DNA from: Hypsibius dujardini
Taxonomy: Eukaryota > Tardigrada > Eutardigrada > Parachela > Hypsibiidae
Direction of reading: 5' to 3'
DNA length: 20,590 bases
NCBI GenBank assembly: GCA_001579985.1
Contig: LRSR01004847.1
Coordinates: forward strand, 1 to 20,590
The translations under genes were made by a program, and so were the position numbers. The notes beneath the pieces are model-generated. The model saw only the letters and a list, made by a program, of their open reading frames with translations, was not told the DNA's origin and did no database searches. Positions 1-10,700 of this stretch are shown here, in pieces (the stretch's first letter is position 1; each line of letters opens with the position of its first letter).

Positions 1-249
1 ATAAACTGTCGTTTTATTGAACTACATATAGTAGTTTAATTGGTTCATTTATGTTGCAGATATCTTATCATTATCTGTTTTGCTCTTTGTCTATCGGATC
101 GGTATGAAGTGATGAATACTGTATCACATTTGCTGTTCCATTGATGTGAATTGTATGTTGTTTGCTCGTGATAGATTGATCGCTTGATTGGAAGCCCTCT
201 TTCTGGCTTTTTCTTTCGTTATTTATCGGTCGGATTTTGAGATTTAAAA

Positions 250-1728
250 ATGATTAGAGGCATCCTCGTCTTCAATAATCATGGGAAGCCCCGACTGATT
301 AAGTTCTATGAACACTACGTAAGTTGCTCCGCGCCTGTGATTTCTCTGTTTCCCTGAATCAAGAGCGAGATCTCGGAATATTTCCATTGTGTATCTTCCG
401 CGTTTTAGAAAGAGGATGTGCAGCAGCAGATCGTCAGAGAAACTTTCCAGCTGGTCTCCAAGCGGGACGAAAATGTCTGCAACTTTCTGGAAGGTGGAAG
501 GTAAGACTGATGCGGTTGGACCATATAATCAATTCAGCATATTAATACTGGTAGGTTGATTGCTTGATTTGTTTGGCTGTTGTTGTGACGCCTTTATGTG
601 CTCGGTCGATTTTTTGATTCGGTGTCGATTACTCTTGTACCGTCGTTAAATTCATGTTTCACTAGATCAGTTGTGGTCAATGATTGAGTGTATTTATGGT
701 AGTTTTACTTTATTACTACGTTTTGTGATTTTCAGTCTAATTGGAGGATCTGATTATAAGCTCATCTACCGGCATTATGCCACGCTGTACTTCGTATTTT
801 GCGTCGACTCTTCCGAAAGCGAACTTGGAATACTTGATCTCATTCAGGTGAGTTTGGCGGTTCCGATTTGCGGTGCAACATTCCGTCGAGATACTTTTCA
901 TGTCTGTAAATCTCATGAGAAGGCATGTTACCCAGGCAGTGTTGCGTTTATTTGCAGGTTTTCGTGGAGACATTGGTGGGTACCGCGGTGCATTATACAC
1001 CGATGTGTGATTAGCATCGATGGCATCCACTCATCAGTTAATCTTTCTCCGCTTTTTAGGATAAGTGCTTCGAAAACGTCTGTGAGCTCGATATGGTACA
1101 GCTGGCGGAGTAACTTGCTACGGTTCGCCGGCCGTTGATTGATTTGGTGTAGTACGCGTAAAGCTTGATTGATTTTGTGCCACAAGACACGTAACGTTAC
1201 CAGATTGGCGAATAAAAAGTCGCTTGATCGGTTGATTGACTGACTTGAAAACTGATAGGCGGACGGTTGATTGATTGATTGATCAAACTGAAACATTGCA
1301 CTTCACTGGCCAAACCATCAATCAATGCTTTTCCATTTCGCACGTACTGCACTGAATCAATCAACATCTGGCTAACCGTAGCAAGTTACTCCGCCAACTA
1401 TACGTTTAATGTCGAAAACCGATAACAGCAAGACACAGTAACCCAAGGGCACCCATCTAAATAGAACGATTTTTCGCAGATTTTTCACGTGGACAAGGTT
1501 CACCACATTCTGGATGAAATAGTAATGGGCGGGATGGTGCTGGAGACAAGCATGACCGAAATTGTAATGCGCATTGAAGAGCAGCAGAAGGTGGAGAAGC
1601 ACGAAGCCGGCATATCTTCCGCACCGGGTCGTGCAATGAACGCTGTAAAGAACATCGACTTGAGCCAAATCAAGGACATGAAATTTCCTGATGTTCAGCT
1701 GCCGGCTTTCAAGAACTTCAAACTCTGA
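250..1728 (+). CDS. AP3S: AP-3 adaptor complex small (sigma) subunit
   Basis: Sigma subunit of the AP-3 clathrin-adaptor-like complex, which sorts cargo from endosomes/TGN to lysosome-related organelles. Exons are 250-318, 409-500, 736-847, 958-975, 1060-1095 and 1480-1728. All junctions are GT...AG and in phase, giving 191 aa, close to the roughly 193 aa of animal AP3S. The N-terminus reads MIRGILVFNNHGKPR, followed by QQQIVRETFQLVSKRD, NVCNFLEGG, GGSDYKLIYRHYATLYF, FVFCVDSSESELGILDLIQ, the CELD box, and MGGMVLE. This is the complete longin-like sigma fold with high conservation. The C-terminal tail after residue 150 (APGRAMNAVKNI) is the usual AP-3-specific extension. The start codon is the family start in an A-rich context. 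Exon 4 is only 18 nt and exon 5 only 36 nt. Intron 5 (384 nt) contains an inverted repeat, annotated separately. Assignment is firm; AP3S1 versus AP3S2 cannot be distinguished outside vertebrates. Confidence 0.97.
1096..1403. repeat. Inverted-repeat (foldback) element filling intron 5 of AP3S
   Basis: A 23-nt perfect inverted repeat pairs 1103-1125 with 1374-1396. With two mismatches the pairing extends outward to 1096-1125/1374-1403, so the left arm begins exactly at the intron's GT donor. Inside the arms the pairing continues imperfectly, with TTGATTGATTT...AGTACG matching a reversed copy near 1345-1365. The middle (about 1200-1300) holds TTGATTGATT short tandem repeats. This may be a MITE-like foldback element or an intron-bridging RNA hairpin. 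The pairing is seen directly; the mobile-element origin is inference. Confidence 0.7.
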
Positions 1729-1853
1729 ACGCCATCTCGTCTCTCACCTTTGTAACGGTCGTATTCTGACTTTTTTGTGCAATTTTTTTCCATTCCTCTT
1801 GTTGTTTTAACATCATTCAGTCGGGATTTCTCAAACAAGGGAAAAATCTTATC

Positions 1854-4045
1854 TTACAAACGTTCTAGCGGTGAAATCCGTTTGGGTTTGTTCAGCGATC
1901 GGTTGAAAGAAACTCTTTCGAAAATTGTTAGAAAACAACCAACGGCTCCTGCCACGATTAGACCAATGAATGGCAAGCCCATGTCAGGCATGCGCAGGGC
2001 TCTGCGACCGATTGTTGCTTTGACTGGCAAAGGCCGTGGCAGACACTTTTCCGGCTGGATATTACGGGGCCGAAACAGCGCAGCCAGATACTGCTTGTCG
2101 TAATAACCGATGTCCTGCCTTATCTTGCCATTCTGGATACTCCGGAGAAATCTGAAAGGAAAGTTGACTTTTTTGTGATACTCGTGTAACCGAGATCCTG
2201 CACGATCGGTCGGCCATTACGTAGAACTCACCTCCTCTTAAAATCCGTTGCAAGTTGGTTATCCTGCTTTCTGAACCAAAATACTGATGAAAGAGTCTCT
2301 GATAAACCAGAAATCACCTCCACATAATCACAGCTGAAATTTGCTAGGGTCGCATAATTCTCACGCCGCACGAGATAGACCGCCCGTTCTTCCGTGTTGT
2401 TCGCCATATCGGTGTAAAACGTCAGAGAGTTTGGGCTTTCTATAGTTCGCTCGCCTAACAAGCGAACGTCGCTGTCTTTGCTCGCCTAGGAGAATTAAAA
2501 AGCCAAGATATTCTCGTATACCCAATTTTTGAGGACGAATACCGTGACCATATTGTATCGAAGTTGTGCTGTCGTATGTCCGTCATCTTTTGTTTCGGTA
2601 TGCTAAAAATTGGGCCACCCATGTCCAGTGTCCACTCTTACGTATACGTACCATGAAAGTCTCCCTAACAGCGGCACTGCCATACACTTTGAAGTCCGAC
2701 TGAAGAACCTGCGAAATTATGGTGAATGGAGGCGTTGGTGGGTCAGTGGCCGTCAACTGCAGCGGTATTCTCGCGCTGTAGGCGGAAAAGAAATATTACA
2801 GCACGTAGTATCTACGCAAATTAGTATTATACACACGTGGCAAAAACCTTGCGCTAACCGAGTTAAGCTATCACACTCGTTGCATGACTGCTGCACACAG
2901 CCCCGAGTTGAAGTGCTTAATTCGGTCAGCGCAAGATTTTTGCTTTGTGTGTATATATATTATATACATTTTATTCAACACGCAGTTGGCGTCGAGTTTG
3001 AATTTACTTACGTGAAGGTATTTGTCAGGAGGACACTGAAGAGTAACGAAGTTACAATTAAGCAGACGGTAGACGGAAGTGTCTCACGAATGGTTATAAC
3101 ATCACCCGCTAAAAGGATTGGAGTCTCATGAATTGTTCGGTGTGGACACAGTTTATGTAGAGCATACGGTGCACCAGTACGAGCACATCTAATACGAGCT
3201 ATGCAGCTTACGGAAGGAAGTGGTCAAGAGCCCCATCGGGACGTCCAAAACGATTCTCCTCCAAGAGCTGTCACGCTCGTAGTAGAGTCTTCTCAGTTTC
3301 GTGGCCATGATTAATGTTGCGCATGAGAGTGACAAGAGCAGGAGCAGTAACACCCAAACGTGGGGTTCGAAGGTCGCCAAAAATACTTGATCTCGTGTCA
3401 GTTCGTGGTTACTCAGGAAGTTCCTGTGCATCAGGAGCGAGTACCGGCTATGTTCCGGCGCCGAAATTACGGAGAAGTTGTTGGATTGCATACGCGTGTT
3501 TGTAATGAGGAGCGGCGTCATGCCGATGTCCGCGCTTCCGGCTAGGAGATCGCGAAGAACCACACTGTCACCGATGGAATTGCCATTTTCTTCTGCTTGA
3601 TATATCTTGCACCTTCCGAAAAATACGTTCTTTCAAATACTTGCGAAAATCATTACGCATTCCGTTAGTGTACAGACATTAGAACATCCAGGGACATACC
3701 TCAAATTCAGGTTGCGGCATATATTCATCAACGTCAGCACCCAGACACCACCCCAAACCGTTTCGAAAGGGTGTTCCGGCTTTATGCGAGCACATAGATT
3801 GTTCTCAAAGGCTTGTCCCATAATGTAAACTTCTTGCTGAAATTGAGCGAAATTGTTAGCCGATAATATTTTCCACATACCGAGAATTACAAGCGTACCA
3901 GGTTGGTCGCGACAAAAACATCTCTCGCTCCAGTTGAGTGAAGAGAGCCGACGTCAAATGTAATTGTCGTGCAATTGTATTCTCCTCCAGAGGCTCCCCA
4001 TATTTCTTTCCATTCTGCCGCATACATAGTATTACCCGCACTCAT
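1854..4045 (-). CDS. Ionotropic glutamate-receptor-like (IR) channel, divergent; 5' end uncertain
   Basis: Ligand-gated cation channel of the iGluR/IR superfamily, at the plasma membrane. Exons on the minus strand, 5' to 3', are 4045-3899, 3836-3700, 3612-3212, 3108-3012, 2775-2652, 2485-2232 and 2151-1854. They are in phase throughout and give 485 aa. Order of parts: S1 lobe with a GVWVLTLMNICRNLNL helix (about 80-95), ENGNSIGDSVVLRDLLAGSADIG (about 103-125, family NGxWxGMxGELLxxxADIA) and PLLITNTR with the ligand-carboxylate-type Arg135. TM1 is about 179-202, the pore/TM2-TM3 region about 228-261, the S2 lobe follows to about 400, and TM4 (GLPFIGLIVAGAVGCFL) is about 444-464. The SYTANLAAF-like motif after TM3 is reduced to TNTFTARIPLQLT, typical of IRs rather than AMPA/NMDA receptors. 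The chosen ATG lacks a signal peptide, so a 5' exon carrying a signal and perhaps an N-terminal domain is probably missing. Ligand unknown. Tail-to-tail with AP3S, 125 bp apart. Confidence 0.85.
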
Positions 4046-4688
4046 GCTCAAGTCTTAAATCTAGAATAAAAATATTATACAACAGTAACAAGGAAAGTCC
4101 TCACGCGACACGGAATGAATTTTAAGGTCCAAGCCGAATGATCATTTTTTTATAAATTGTCCTGCCACAAACGACAATCGTTTGAGAACTAATCGTTTGT
4201 CTGGCAAGCGGATATAGCGGAAATTAGTCGTCGTCTGTCCCGGAAAGCAGATTGAGGAATTGTCGACACAGCGTATGGTGTTTCGTACATGAAGGTGTGG
4301 TCTTGTGAGGATTTGCTGGACCTCAATTATACTATGCAAACAAAGAGCAGAAACGTGAGCCATAAACCGCGAAAAGGTCAACTTTCTTGCTTCATCCCGT
4401 AATTCACTCACTACCTTTGCAGTCACCAGTACCCAATAATGGGAAAACGAATCTGCTGTACTCAGTAAAAATTTTGATTTCGACGCAATGTGTGAGAGTA
4501 TACACATATTTTATTACAGGCACTGCAGCGCTACCTGTTGGATGCACAGTTGAAATTAAACGCAGCAGATTAGCAAACCAAATTCGCATTTCACATGTTC
4601 GTTAATAATTTTGTTTTCGATTGTATTATGTTTGACTTGACTTTGGCAAAATAGTTGTCCCAATTTGATACTTTACAACCACCAAAAA
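4046..4688. other. Divergent intergenic region between the IR gene and MED10; possible unrecognised IR 5' exon
   Basis: No gene here can be supported firmly. On the minus strand an open frame covers 4142-4507 (121 codons) and could hold part of an N-terminal domain or signal exon of the IR gene. I see no recognisable motif and no convincing splice join to the exon ending at 3899. Two acceptor-like sites (a TTTATTCTAG and a nearby TTTAAG) lie just upstream of the IR start used here, which hints that transcription enters from this region. The right end is the 5' flank of MED10. Confidence 0.4.
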
Positions 4689-4724
4689 ATGGATCATTAC
4701 GGAATGGGCACTCCGCAAAATTAT

Positions 4725-4795
<71 letters not shown>

Positions 4796-5469
4796 ACTGC
4801 AACTACAGCAGCACCAACAAATGGTAAATCAAGCCCCTGGACGCGAGCAACTGGACAGCTTTCGTGAAATTCTGGAAAATGTGCTGGAAGGTTATCGCGA
4901 AATTGGAATAGTGGTGTCGGATGTACAGCCAACCAGTCAGACGGTGATAAATGACAAGTTGTAAGTGGCGTTCAGGATAAATGGTCGCAAGTTTCGATTG
5001 ATTGATTGATTGTGTTAGGTTGACGTACAATTCATAATTGTCCTTTCATTCATTCGATACCGAATGATTGATCGATTGACGTTTTTCATTTCAGAAATCA
5101 GCTCGTGGTGGGACTACGCCAGCTTGACTCAGCCAAGGTGGCGCTCGGCGATCTCCGCGTGCCATTCGAGGTGGTTCAATACGTCGATGAGGGGAAGAAT
5201 CCACAAAGTTACACTAAGGATTGCATGGAGAAGGCGATGCAGAAGAACGAGGAAGTCAAGGGAAAAATTGATGCTTTCAAGGTAGCGTTCAGGCCGTCCA
5301 GGCTTGTTTTTCTGCTTGATTGATCATGGCTTATGCCGGGCATTATATTGTCTCTCGGTTTCAGAAATTTCGCGCCCATTTGTTAGTGGAGCTGTCCAAA
5401 TCCTTCCCAAACGAGATCTCCAAGTACAGAGCACTTCGGCCGACGACGGATGCCATGCCAGATAAATGA
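4689..5469 (+). CDS. MED10: Mediator of RNA polymerase II transcription subunit 10
   Basis: Middle-module subunit of the nuclear Mediator complex, which bridges activators and RNA polymerase II. Exons are 4689-4960, 5095-5281 and 5365-5469 with phase-2 and phase-0 introns, giving 187 aa. After a short start (MDHYGMGTPQNY) comes a 24-glutamine run, then a Q-rich linker. The conserved MED10 domain runs from about residue 55 to the end: a leading FREILENVLEGYREIGIVVSD helix-type segment, VQPTSQTVINDKLNQLVVGL, VPFEVVQYVDEGKNPQSYTK, and KGKIDAFKKFRAHLLVELSK ending before EISKYRALRP. These match animal MED10 closely over the full domain. The N-terminal polyQ makes it longer than the roughly 135 aa of vertebrate MED10; such Q-rich tails are common in invertebrate Mediator subunits. 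Intron 1 holds a TTGATTGATTGATTG run. Confidence 0.97.
4725..4796 (+). repeat. (CAACAG)11 CAACAA hexanucleotide repeat encoding Q24 in MED10
   Basis: Eleven perfect, strictly alternating CAA-CAG pairs followed by CAA-CAA, all in frame, encode 24 consecutive glutamines near the MED10 N-terminus. The repeat purity suggests recent replication slippage. It is the only coding microsatellite I saw in the window. Confidence 0.97.
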
Positions 5470-5918
5470 ATGGTGGAATGACTTCCTGGTGGAGCTATGC
5501 ATATTGTCCAACTTGTGACCCCAGTCACGGGGAATCCAGTATTACGCGTTGCTAGGGTTTTACTTTTTGTCCCTCGAAAATATTAATTCTGTTCTAGCAG
5601 GACTGCTTTTTCGTAAGGCATTTCCCAACTTCCTTTGTCTGTAGAGGTTGACGGTTCGGTTGTCGATAGTGAGTCTTCTTTAATGACAAGCCTCGCTCTG
5701 AGGGCCTGAACAGTGATAAAAGGTGAAATAATATTATAATAATCTCCATATTTAAAATCACGGATGGAGCAAGGAGAAACAACACACTGCGCCTTTAATA
5801 ACAATCAACGGCAAACACAAAAGCATTGCTGCAAAAGATACGAAACAAAACCCTACCGCCACAGGCAACCGGAATGTGAGTTACAGTTAATATTATTTTC
5901 CCTTAATACCTGTCAGCT
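5470..5918. other. Convergent intergenic region between MED10 and V-ATPase F
   Basis: The genes on both sides end here, so the stretch should hold both 3' UTRs and poly(A) regions. Short open frames at 5583-5804 (-) have no recognisable content and no family resemblance. I see nothing else in it. Confidence 0.5.
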
Positions 5919-6379
5919 CTAGCGGAAGTCCTCAGAGCTGAACATGCCTTTAGCTCGGCGCAAAATGGAATCTTTATTGGCGTCGTAAGGATAATCCTAA
6001 AATCAGAAAGTATCTTGACATTTAGCCAATCAAACAACCGACCGTTGGCATGGATGTCAAAAGTTCAACCACAGCAGGTAAGCTCACTGACCTTGGAAGG
6101 AATTTCCAACACTGTGGGGATGGTCTGATGATAGCTGTCCACCACATAGCGAATCATTTCAGCGATGTTCTGGCTGATTAAAATGATGCCAATATCATCG
6201 CGCTTGCAGAAGAGCTTAAACGCCTCCTCAATCTCACTGACGGCGGTGTTCTTGTTGACGACAAAAAAATTTGGGTGCCGCTGCTTATTCAGCTCTCCAA
6301 CTCCACCGAGAAGAAAACCGACCACTGTATCCTCATCCCCGATGACAGCAATGAGCTTTCCTTTTGCGGCGTGCGTCAT
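5919..6379 (-). CDS. ATP6V1F: V-type proton ATPase subunit F (V1 sector)
   Basis: Small stalk subunit of the cytosolic V1 sector, part of the central rotor that couples ATP hydrolysis to proton pumping into endosomes, lysosomes and secretory vesicles. There are two exons on the minus strand, 6379-6092 and 5996-5919, separated by a 95-nt intron in phase 0. The product is 121 aa, against about 119 in human. Visible family blocks are [20 protein letters not shown] (residues 7-26), [31 protein letters not shown] at the exon end, then [17 protein letters not shown] in the last exon. The ATG chosen is 7 codons before [11 protein letters not shown], as in the family. It is preceded by a pyrimidine-rich 5' leader, which is usual for housekeeping genes. 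No anomalies seen. Confidence 0.97.
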
Positions 6380-7713
6380 TTTAGGGAGAAGAAAGATGAA
6401 AGGAAGCCTGTAAATATAACTGGTCAATCAATCAACCTATCATCGAGAAGAACCATTAGACATTTTGAGATATCTAAGAATTTGCATTCGTTTCTTTTAT
6501 CCTACAAACTTTAAACTTGTAACACCTTTCCCGTACCTTCAAAAGTGTAGCCCACGGTGGTAGAAAAATTTACGAACCTTCCAGAGGCAGATTCTGTGCG
6601 CAAGGGAGGGGATGTCAAAACTCAGGAAGAAAATCAATGATTTGTTTTCCTACGCAAGTCACATGTCACCCACAAAAGAAGGAACGGTCAAGCGTAAGAG
6701 AGAATATTGAGAATTAAACAAGAACATGGACATTAAAATGGAACAAGTTCATCTTACAAAAACGAAACGTGCATAAAACAATCTACCGGACGTTATAAAC
6801 ACAGAACCTGCATACAAAGCCGAACGTAAAGGCAAACTAAGAACTGGAGGCCTTAGCTGCTAAACTGCCACAGCAAAACGAACACGCAACGCTTTCAAAA
6901 CTCATTTTCTTTTTCGTGACTTCTCTGAAATTGTGAGCCGGTCTTATCCCACATTCAAATTTACCACAACCTTTTATTCTTGAATGGTTCTCTTCCGAAT
7001 CTATTCTTTCAAACGTGCAGTTGTCTTGCTGCTGCTCTTGTTTGGGCTTCTTCCTGCTGGAGCCTCTTTTACAATGGCGGCGGCGGGTGTGTAGTACCGA
7101 GTAAGTTTTTATTTTAGTCTGAAGAAGGTTTCTTAGGGCATTTTTGGTTTTAAGTTCTTAACTCTGGAGAACAATATTTTTCAAACTAGTCTTATCTAAT
7201 TTTGCGTAATAAGAAATAGTTTCTACTCAGTCGATCTTTCTCCATAGCGTTGTTCACGTTGTTGCGAAACTGATCAGAAATTATTATACTAGTTTTTTCT
7301 TACACGCAGCCTAGAAAGGCTTAGGTCTGAAGAATTACTTAATTTTCAGATTTTTCGGCACAAATAAATTTTTGTGAAGTATCAAAGAAAATCATTGTCT
7401 CGATCTCTCTTTATCGTATTCACCAGGATTCAGCGCAGCCCAATGAATTTCTCAGCCGGTTATTTTCTTGCAATCAACCGATCAATCAATGTCTGGCATT
7501 GCTTTCCTTATGTTTTGGTTCAGTCGTAAAACTAATCCCGGTTTGATTTTCGCAGTCACCATTGAAATAAGCATCTTAGAATAGGTATGAAATTTTATTT
7601 TTGTCATGCAGGTACAGGGGCAATTGGAGCAGATACTTGAATTGGACTCAGTCGCTCGTTTTGAGCCGTTTGGCTTAAGATATTTACCCAGTATCCTCGC
7701 TACAATTGCCGCC
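6380..7713. promoter_or_regulatory. Divergent upstream region of ATP6V1F (-) and NUP155 (+)
   Basis: No coding region is supported over about 1.3 kb. It lies between two genes read outward and must contain both promoters. A good splice donor (CGA followed by GTAAGTTTTT, intron from 7101) lies downstream of a GC-rich patch, and acceptor-like sites occur near 7556 and 7611. A 5' UTR intron for NUP155 is therefore plausible. A short upstream reading frame of 6 codons (ATG 7074, stop 7092-7094) lies in the putative leader. The rest is AT-rich with no clear motif. Confidence 0.4.
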
Positions 7714-10700
7714 ATGTTCGCCTGGAATCCGACTTCCTACTCCACTCCGCTGGAAAAACCAATGCGCCACAAGACAACGGGGCAGACCCATGTGTCCGAC
7801 TTGTCCGGCATTATTGGCTCACCGAATTTTGAGCGAGATCTTAACTACACCGCCATCTCCTCTCCCCGCGCGCAATCTTCGATGCTACTGCAACCTGAAA
7901 GCCGAAGCGGAGCCTTCGAACGGCCAAATAATGCCGGTTTCCCAGTTAATAGCCGTGAGCGGGTCATGTCGGCTGTTCGTCTACCCGAACAGTCAGCGCT
8001 AAGTGCGCCGGTCGTGTCCGGAACATCATTCTCTTCTCTGCTTACTCCAAAGCTGCAAGACGATCATCACGACTCCGTCTTCCACACAGCGGTGGATCTT
8101 AATGCGACAGGGCTGCCGTCTTTTTCGTCAAATGAGAAGGTGGATTTGGAGCATGCCAATTGTTACCTACAGGAATGCATCGTCAAGGATTTAGCAGAGT
8201 CGGATATTGCGGACCAAATGATCGGAACCAACGCAGGTGATTGATCGGTTGATTGCTTAATTTTGATTGCTCATTTGAGAGGTGGCATTGATTGATCGAT
8301 CCTGTGTGCTGTATCGTTTGGGTTTGTCGTCTGAAATGAACCCCTCCCTGGTCGTGTATTCTGGACCTGGTGCTTGACTGGTTGACTATCACTGCGCCTT
8401 GATTACTCATTCTTAACTTTTATTAGTATAAGATATGTGGATCATCGCTGAACTTCTCGCGTTAATGGTCTGTTTGTTTCCTGCTCAGGTGTGCCACAGT
8501 CTCCCAGCGCCAGTGGTGCTCATCCTGACGACTACACACCGGACGACGTCGGTCATTTTCGCATTACGCGTGAATTGCCGATCAGTGAGGCCATTGCTCG
8601 AGCTCTTGCTGATAATCAAAGCGGCTACCGCGCCATGGGATGCTTCCCTGAACTGAGTATGGTATACGCCTTTATCGAAACAAAGCTTTATGTCTGGCCA
8701 TGGGATAATTGCAAGCTCATTACGACCGTGGAATATCCGGAATTCATCACGGCTGTCGGACTATTGCCGACATGGTCTGCCGGTATGCTCATCGAAAAGC
8801 TTTATGCTGGATTTTGGTCATCGTTTGACGGTATCGTTCCTATGACCTGCTCAGTTAAGTAAGAGTTTGTCGTTTTTGTCATAGGCTTTCTGTATCTGGC
8901 CGCGCCATTCGTGATCGTTGTGGCAACCCTGACGGAAGTCCTTTTTACCAAAGTCCTTGCCGTCGGCTCGAACTATGACATCGACACATCTGAGTATGCC
9001 ATGCGGACCTCGACAAACGATCTCAGATACAACAAGATCCAGACCACCCGAGAAGGCAGGGTGTTTCTCGGCGGAATGGAAGGACACGTATCAGAGCTTC
9101 AAAACATCAAGCAGACCATGTTCACGAAGTGGCTTTGGTTCGGGCCGAGACTTGCCAATTGCACCCTGGCCGTCTATGAGAGGATAGCAAGTTCTCTTCC
9201 CGGGTTCCACTTGCTGTTTCGTAAGGAGCCGGTCGTTCAAATGGTCGTGGACGACGCCAGGAAGGTATGCATATATTTCCAGCCTGAAATACTGCACGCA
9301 TTACTACACATCACTAATAAGTAGTTTGCCATGGTTTGCGAAGCTTGATAATTGTTGAAAAATCGAGTTTTGTTTGCACTTTTAGATTCTGTATACCTTG
9401 CGCAAGGATAACAACGTCGATCTCTACGACCTGGGTGTCGACGGAACCGCCGGAACTCGTCACATCCACCTGAGTTTCCAGAACATCGTCTCCCAAGCAA
9501 TGCCCCTGCTCCGGAATGTGGACCGCCTTCAAATCAAGCAGATAGTCTCCGTCCATCCCGTGGACGTATGGGAGAGTAACCGCTATCCGTTCTTCCTGCT
9601 GTCGTCTGCTGGTCTACGATTGTACTTCTCCCTATCCCCGCGAGGCGTCCGTAACGATCGTCCTCGGGAGTTTGTTCTCGGCCATATTCGATTTCCACCG
9701 GGCCACAACCCTTCCGCTCCCATTCCCCAGGTGACGGCTCACCTCAACGTGACGGATTCCTTCTACGTTGACGGGACGATTATGATGGTTACGCCCAGTG
9801 TGGATTTGGATGAGCAGGATGAAATCATCTCGGCTAGTAATGACCTGTACATTTATGAGCAGAAGTACCGGGAGAGCGTGAGTGTGACGTCGCTTCCGAA
9901 TCGCGTGGAGGCTATTGCGCTGGTACGATTTGTGAATTCAGGATAAGTTTGTAGATTACTTGGGTAGCTAGCGTGCATGTCAAGCGGCGGTACATGTTAA
10001 TGCTGAACAGATTGATTGATTGGGCTTTTTTTACAGGTGCAGCAGTATCCACAGGAATCTCTGGTTTTTAAAGCTCGCTCTCTGGCCCTGAATCAGTTAA
10101 TGACCTCTCGTCGTCTTCTCGTTGTGGTGACCATGAAGAAGTCCTTTCTGTTGGAAAAAGCCTACCCCGTGGACATAATGGAGAAAGTCCTCCGCTCGCA
10201 CAGCCCAATGTCTAATCAAGTGCGCGAGTTCATTGAATGGCTTCCACCGTTTCAAGGATGCTTCCTCGCCCTACATCTAGCCTGCATTACGACATCCGGA
10301 GAGATCTGCCGGATGGCGACCCGCGTCCTTCGCGTGTACGGCGGCGAACCGACCATCGAGAGTGTCCGCACGGTGTCTCCCCAGCGACCTTCATCCAGCC
10401 CGCGATCCAATGTCAAGTACTCGGCCAAACATGACGCTTTCTACTACCTGTTTGGACGGATTGTCGCGCCGCTTTGGGACATCCATCCTTTCGTCTTTGG
10501 AGCGGAATATAAAGGCGCCATTGCCTGGATCAGTGGAATCCCTGCGGTAGATATTGCTCCGTTTATTGAGCAGTTGTCGCTCGTCAAACGCTATTTGGAG
10601 GCCAATTGGAATGATCTGTTTTATCCCGGTATGGTCCAACCACTTAGCTGCGGTTTTTCAAGGACACTTGATGGGATGAACAAACAAATTTGAACACTCA

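Noticed and set aside
1264-1283. TTGATTGATT repeats as a CRISPR-like array or telomere-like repeat
   Set aside because: The units are 4 nt with no spacers, the organism is an animal, and copies are dispersed rather than arrayed.
2610-3131. 173-codon open frame on the + strand
   Set aside because: It lies antisense across two exons and two introns of the IR gene, has no recognisable motif, and the minus-strand exons explain the sequence.
4591-4932. Ala-Val repeat protein on the - strand
   Set aside because: It is the antisense reading of the MED10 CAACAG repeat.
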